From: Amoeboaphelidium occidentale
Taxonomy: Eukaryota > Aphelidiomycota > Aphelidea
Length of the DNA: 35,593 nucleotides
Assembly: GCA_023515795.1 (NCBI GenBank)
Contig: JALGPX010000106.1
Coordinates: 1-35,593 of the forward strand
Direction: 5' to 3'
A program made the position numbers and the translations under genes. The notes below the pieces were generated by a model. That model was not told where the DNA came from, searched no databases, and worked only from the letters and a program-made list of their open reading frames with translations. Positions 34,839 to 35,593 of this stretch are shown one piece after another (the first letter of the stretch is position 1; each line of letters opens with the position of its first letter).

Positions 34839-35593
34839 TTACAAGCGATCCCATGGAGATTTTCTCGTCAAGAGATCATAAAGGATTCCCGCAAAGCAGT
34901 AAATATCGCCTGCTTTCAGCACATTACTTGGTGAGACTGCAAGTTTACGGAATCTCTGATAGGCCTCTGGAGACGCATACTTGGCCGAGATGCCTCTTAA
35001 ATTCACAACTGAGAATGCTTTTGCTGCTATAACATTCTCTTCCAGAATATGTGATATGCCGAAGTCTGTGAGAACACAAAATAATCGTCCATTGCTTTCA
35101 GTGTCTAAAAGAACGTTCTGAGGTTTCAAGTCATTGTGAGCAACAGATTTTGTGTGCATGATCTTTAATCCTTTGGAAATGTCCATTGCGAAACTTAAAC
35201 CCAACCACAAAGGATATTTGTTCGCTTCAATAAATGCATCAAGAGATTTCTTTGGATAATACTTCATTATTATACAACAAGGCACATGGCAGTATCCGTA
35301 AAGTTTCGCAATGTGCTTTTCATTCCTAAAGAATTCCATCAATGAAATTTCTTGGTCAAAGTTGTCTCGTAGTCTTTTCGTTAGACCCTCATAGCTTTCT
35401 CCAACTTTCTTCACAATTATAGTTTTCGCAAAGCGAGATATTTTAGATTCTGTAAGAAACTCTCCGACATATACAGTTCCACCTCCGCCCTGTGCGATTT
35501 GCCTTAATATTCTAAACTCTCTTGTATCTGTTTCGAGGTAGGCAGGTTTGGCTATTCCGGTTGTTTTTGTAACAAACGTTCCTATCGTTGTAG
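34839..35593 (-). CDS. Protein kinase, 5' end outside window
   Basis: The minus frame is open from the window edge to a TAA at 34839 (about 250 codons). Motifs: glycine loop 'IAQGGGGTVYVGEF', a lysine in 'TIIVKKV', catalytic loop 'HNDLKPQNVLL' (HND instead of HRD; D, K and N kept), 'TDFGIS', an APE-like 'YASPEAY', and the alphaF Asp in 'AGDIYCFAGILYDLL'. It resembles TKL-like kinases. The frame stops directly after 'TRKSPWDRL', so subdomains X-XI are missing. After a one-base shift near the end the DNA can be read as '..LVSQVNEAIKTRFL', plausible kinase sequence, so a frameshift is possible; the stop also overlaps a GTAAGT that looks like a splice donor. It may therefore be truncated, shifted or spliced. 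Confidence 0.7.
   Translation of the reverse strand, partial: TTIGTFVTKTTGIAKPAYLETDTREFRILRQIAQGGGGTVYVGEFLTESKISRFAKTIIVKKVGESYEGLTKRLRDNFDQEISLMEFFRNEKHIAKLYGYCHVPCCIIMKYYPKKSLDAFIEANKYPLWLGLSFAMDISKGLKIMHTKSVAHNDLKPQNVLLDTESNGRLFCVLTDFGISHILEENVIAAKAFSVVNLRGISAKYASPEAYQRFRKLAVSPSNVLKAGDIYCFAGILYDLLTRKSPWDRL

Noticed and set aside
34734-34855. Kinase and F-box-like frame as one spliced gene
   Set aside because: An intron of about 95 nt from GTAAGT to TTTCAAAG would join them in frame, but it is twice the usual length here, lacks a branch-like site, and frame agreement has a one-in-three chance.

Overview
The window is a gene-dense, moderately AT-rich stretch of a small eukaryotic nuclear genome. 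It carries about 21 protein genes on both strands, most 1-2 kb long, with intergenic gaps often under 200 bp and introns mostly of 35-50 nt (GT...AG, several with CTAAC/CTAAT-like branch sites). The gene set points to an opisthokont, most likely an early-diverging fungus (Rozella/chytrid-like). Evidence: an anillin/Bud4-type septation protein, a U24 box C/D snoRNA inside a RACK1 intron (the same host as in budding yeast, where the host is ASC1), fungal-style hybrid histidine kinases, a GCK-III/Ste20 kinase, PRP40, TSR1 and EXO70. Species assignment is inference; no rRNA or other marker is present.

Layout. 1-5.1 kb: a triplicated EF-hand/coiled-coil protein, the histone chaperone ASF1 (convergent with it, 31 bp apart), a universal-stress-type protein, and a small secreted protein. 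5.1-10.4 kb: three minus-strand genes, a BAR-PH protein with a cut-off ArfGAP zinc finger and two type I membrane proteins (a Pro/Ser-rich sensor-like protein; a PPC + TSP1-like protein with a repeated SVYG tail). 10.7-16.6 kb: an ankyrin-anillin-PH protein, an unrecognised ORF that may be the last exon of the PA-TM-RING ubiquitin ligase next to it, and RACK1 with the intronic snoRNA. 17.2-23.5 kb: thioredoxin, a CASTOR-like ACT-domain protein, and two tandem, equal-length PAS hybrid histidine kinases. 23.5-31.2 kb: TSR1, a membrane protein of unknown function, a tRNA-Asn, EXO70 and a GCK-III kinase. 31.2-35.6 kb: PRP40, a second tRNA-Asn, an F-box-like protein and a protein kinase running off the window edge.

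The least ordinary content is in the two longest gene-poor gaps of the right half. At 26.77-26.96 kb and 31.27-31.48 kb, both on the minus strand, are decayed C-terminal ends of two different OrfB/TnpB-like proteins of the Fanzor type (eukaryotic relatives of RNA-guided nucleases). They are recognised by the zinc-ribbon cysteines followed by the RDxNAA-type RuvC-III motif. Both carry in-frame stops. The first ends in a perfect GNRA-capped hairpin beginning at its stop codon, which may be a relic of a guide-RNA end.

Other points: both tRNA-Asn(GTT) genes have tiny introns whose TCC/GGA stem is conserved while the loop differs; the snoRNA keeps its upstream rRNA guide exactly but has lost the second classical U24 guide.
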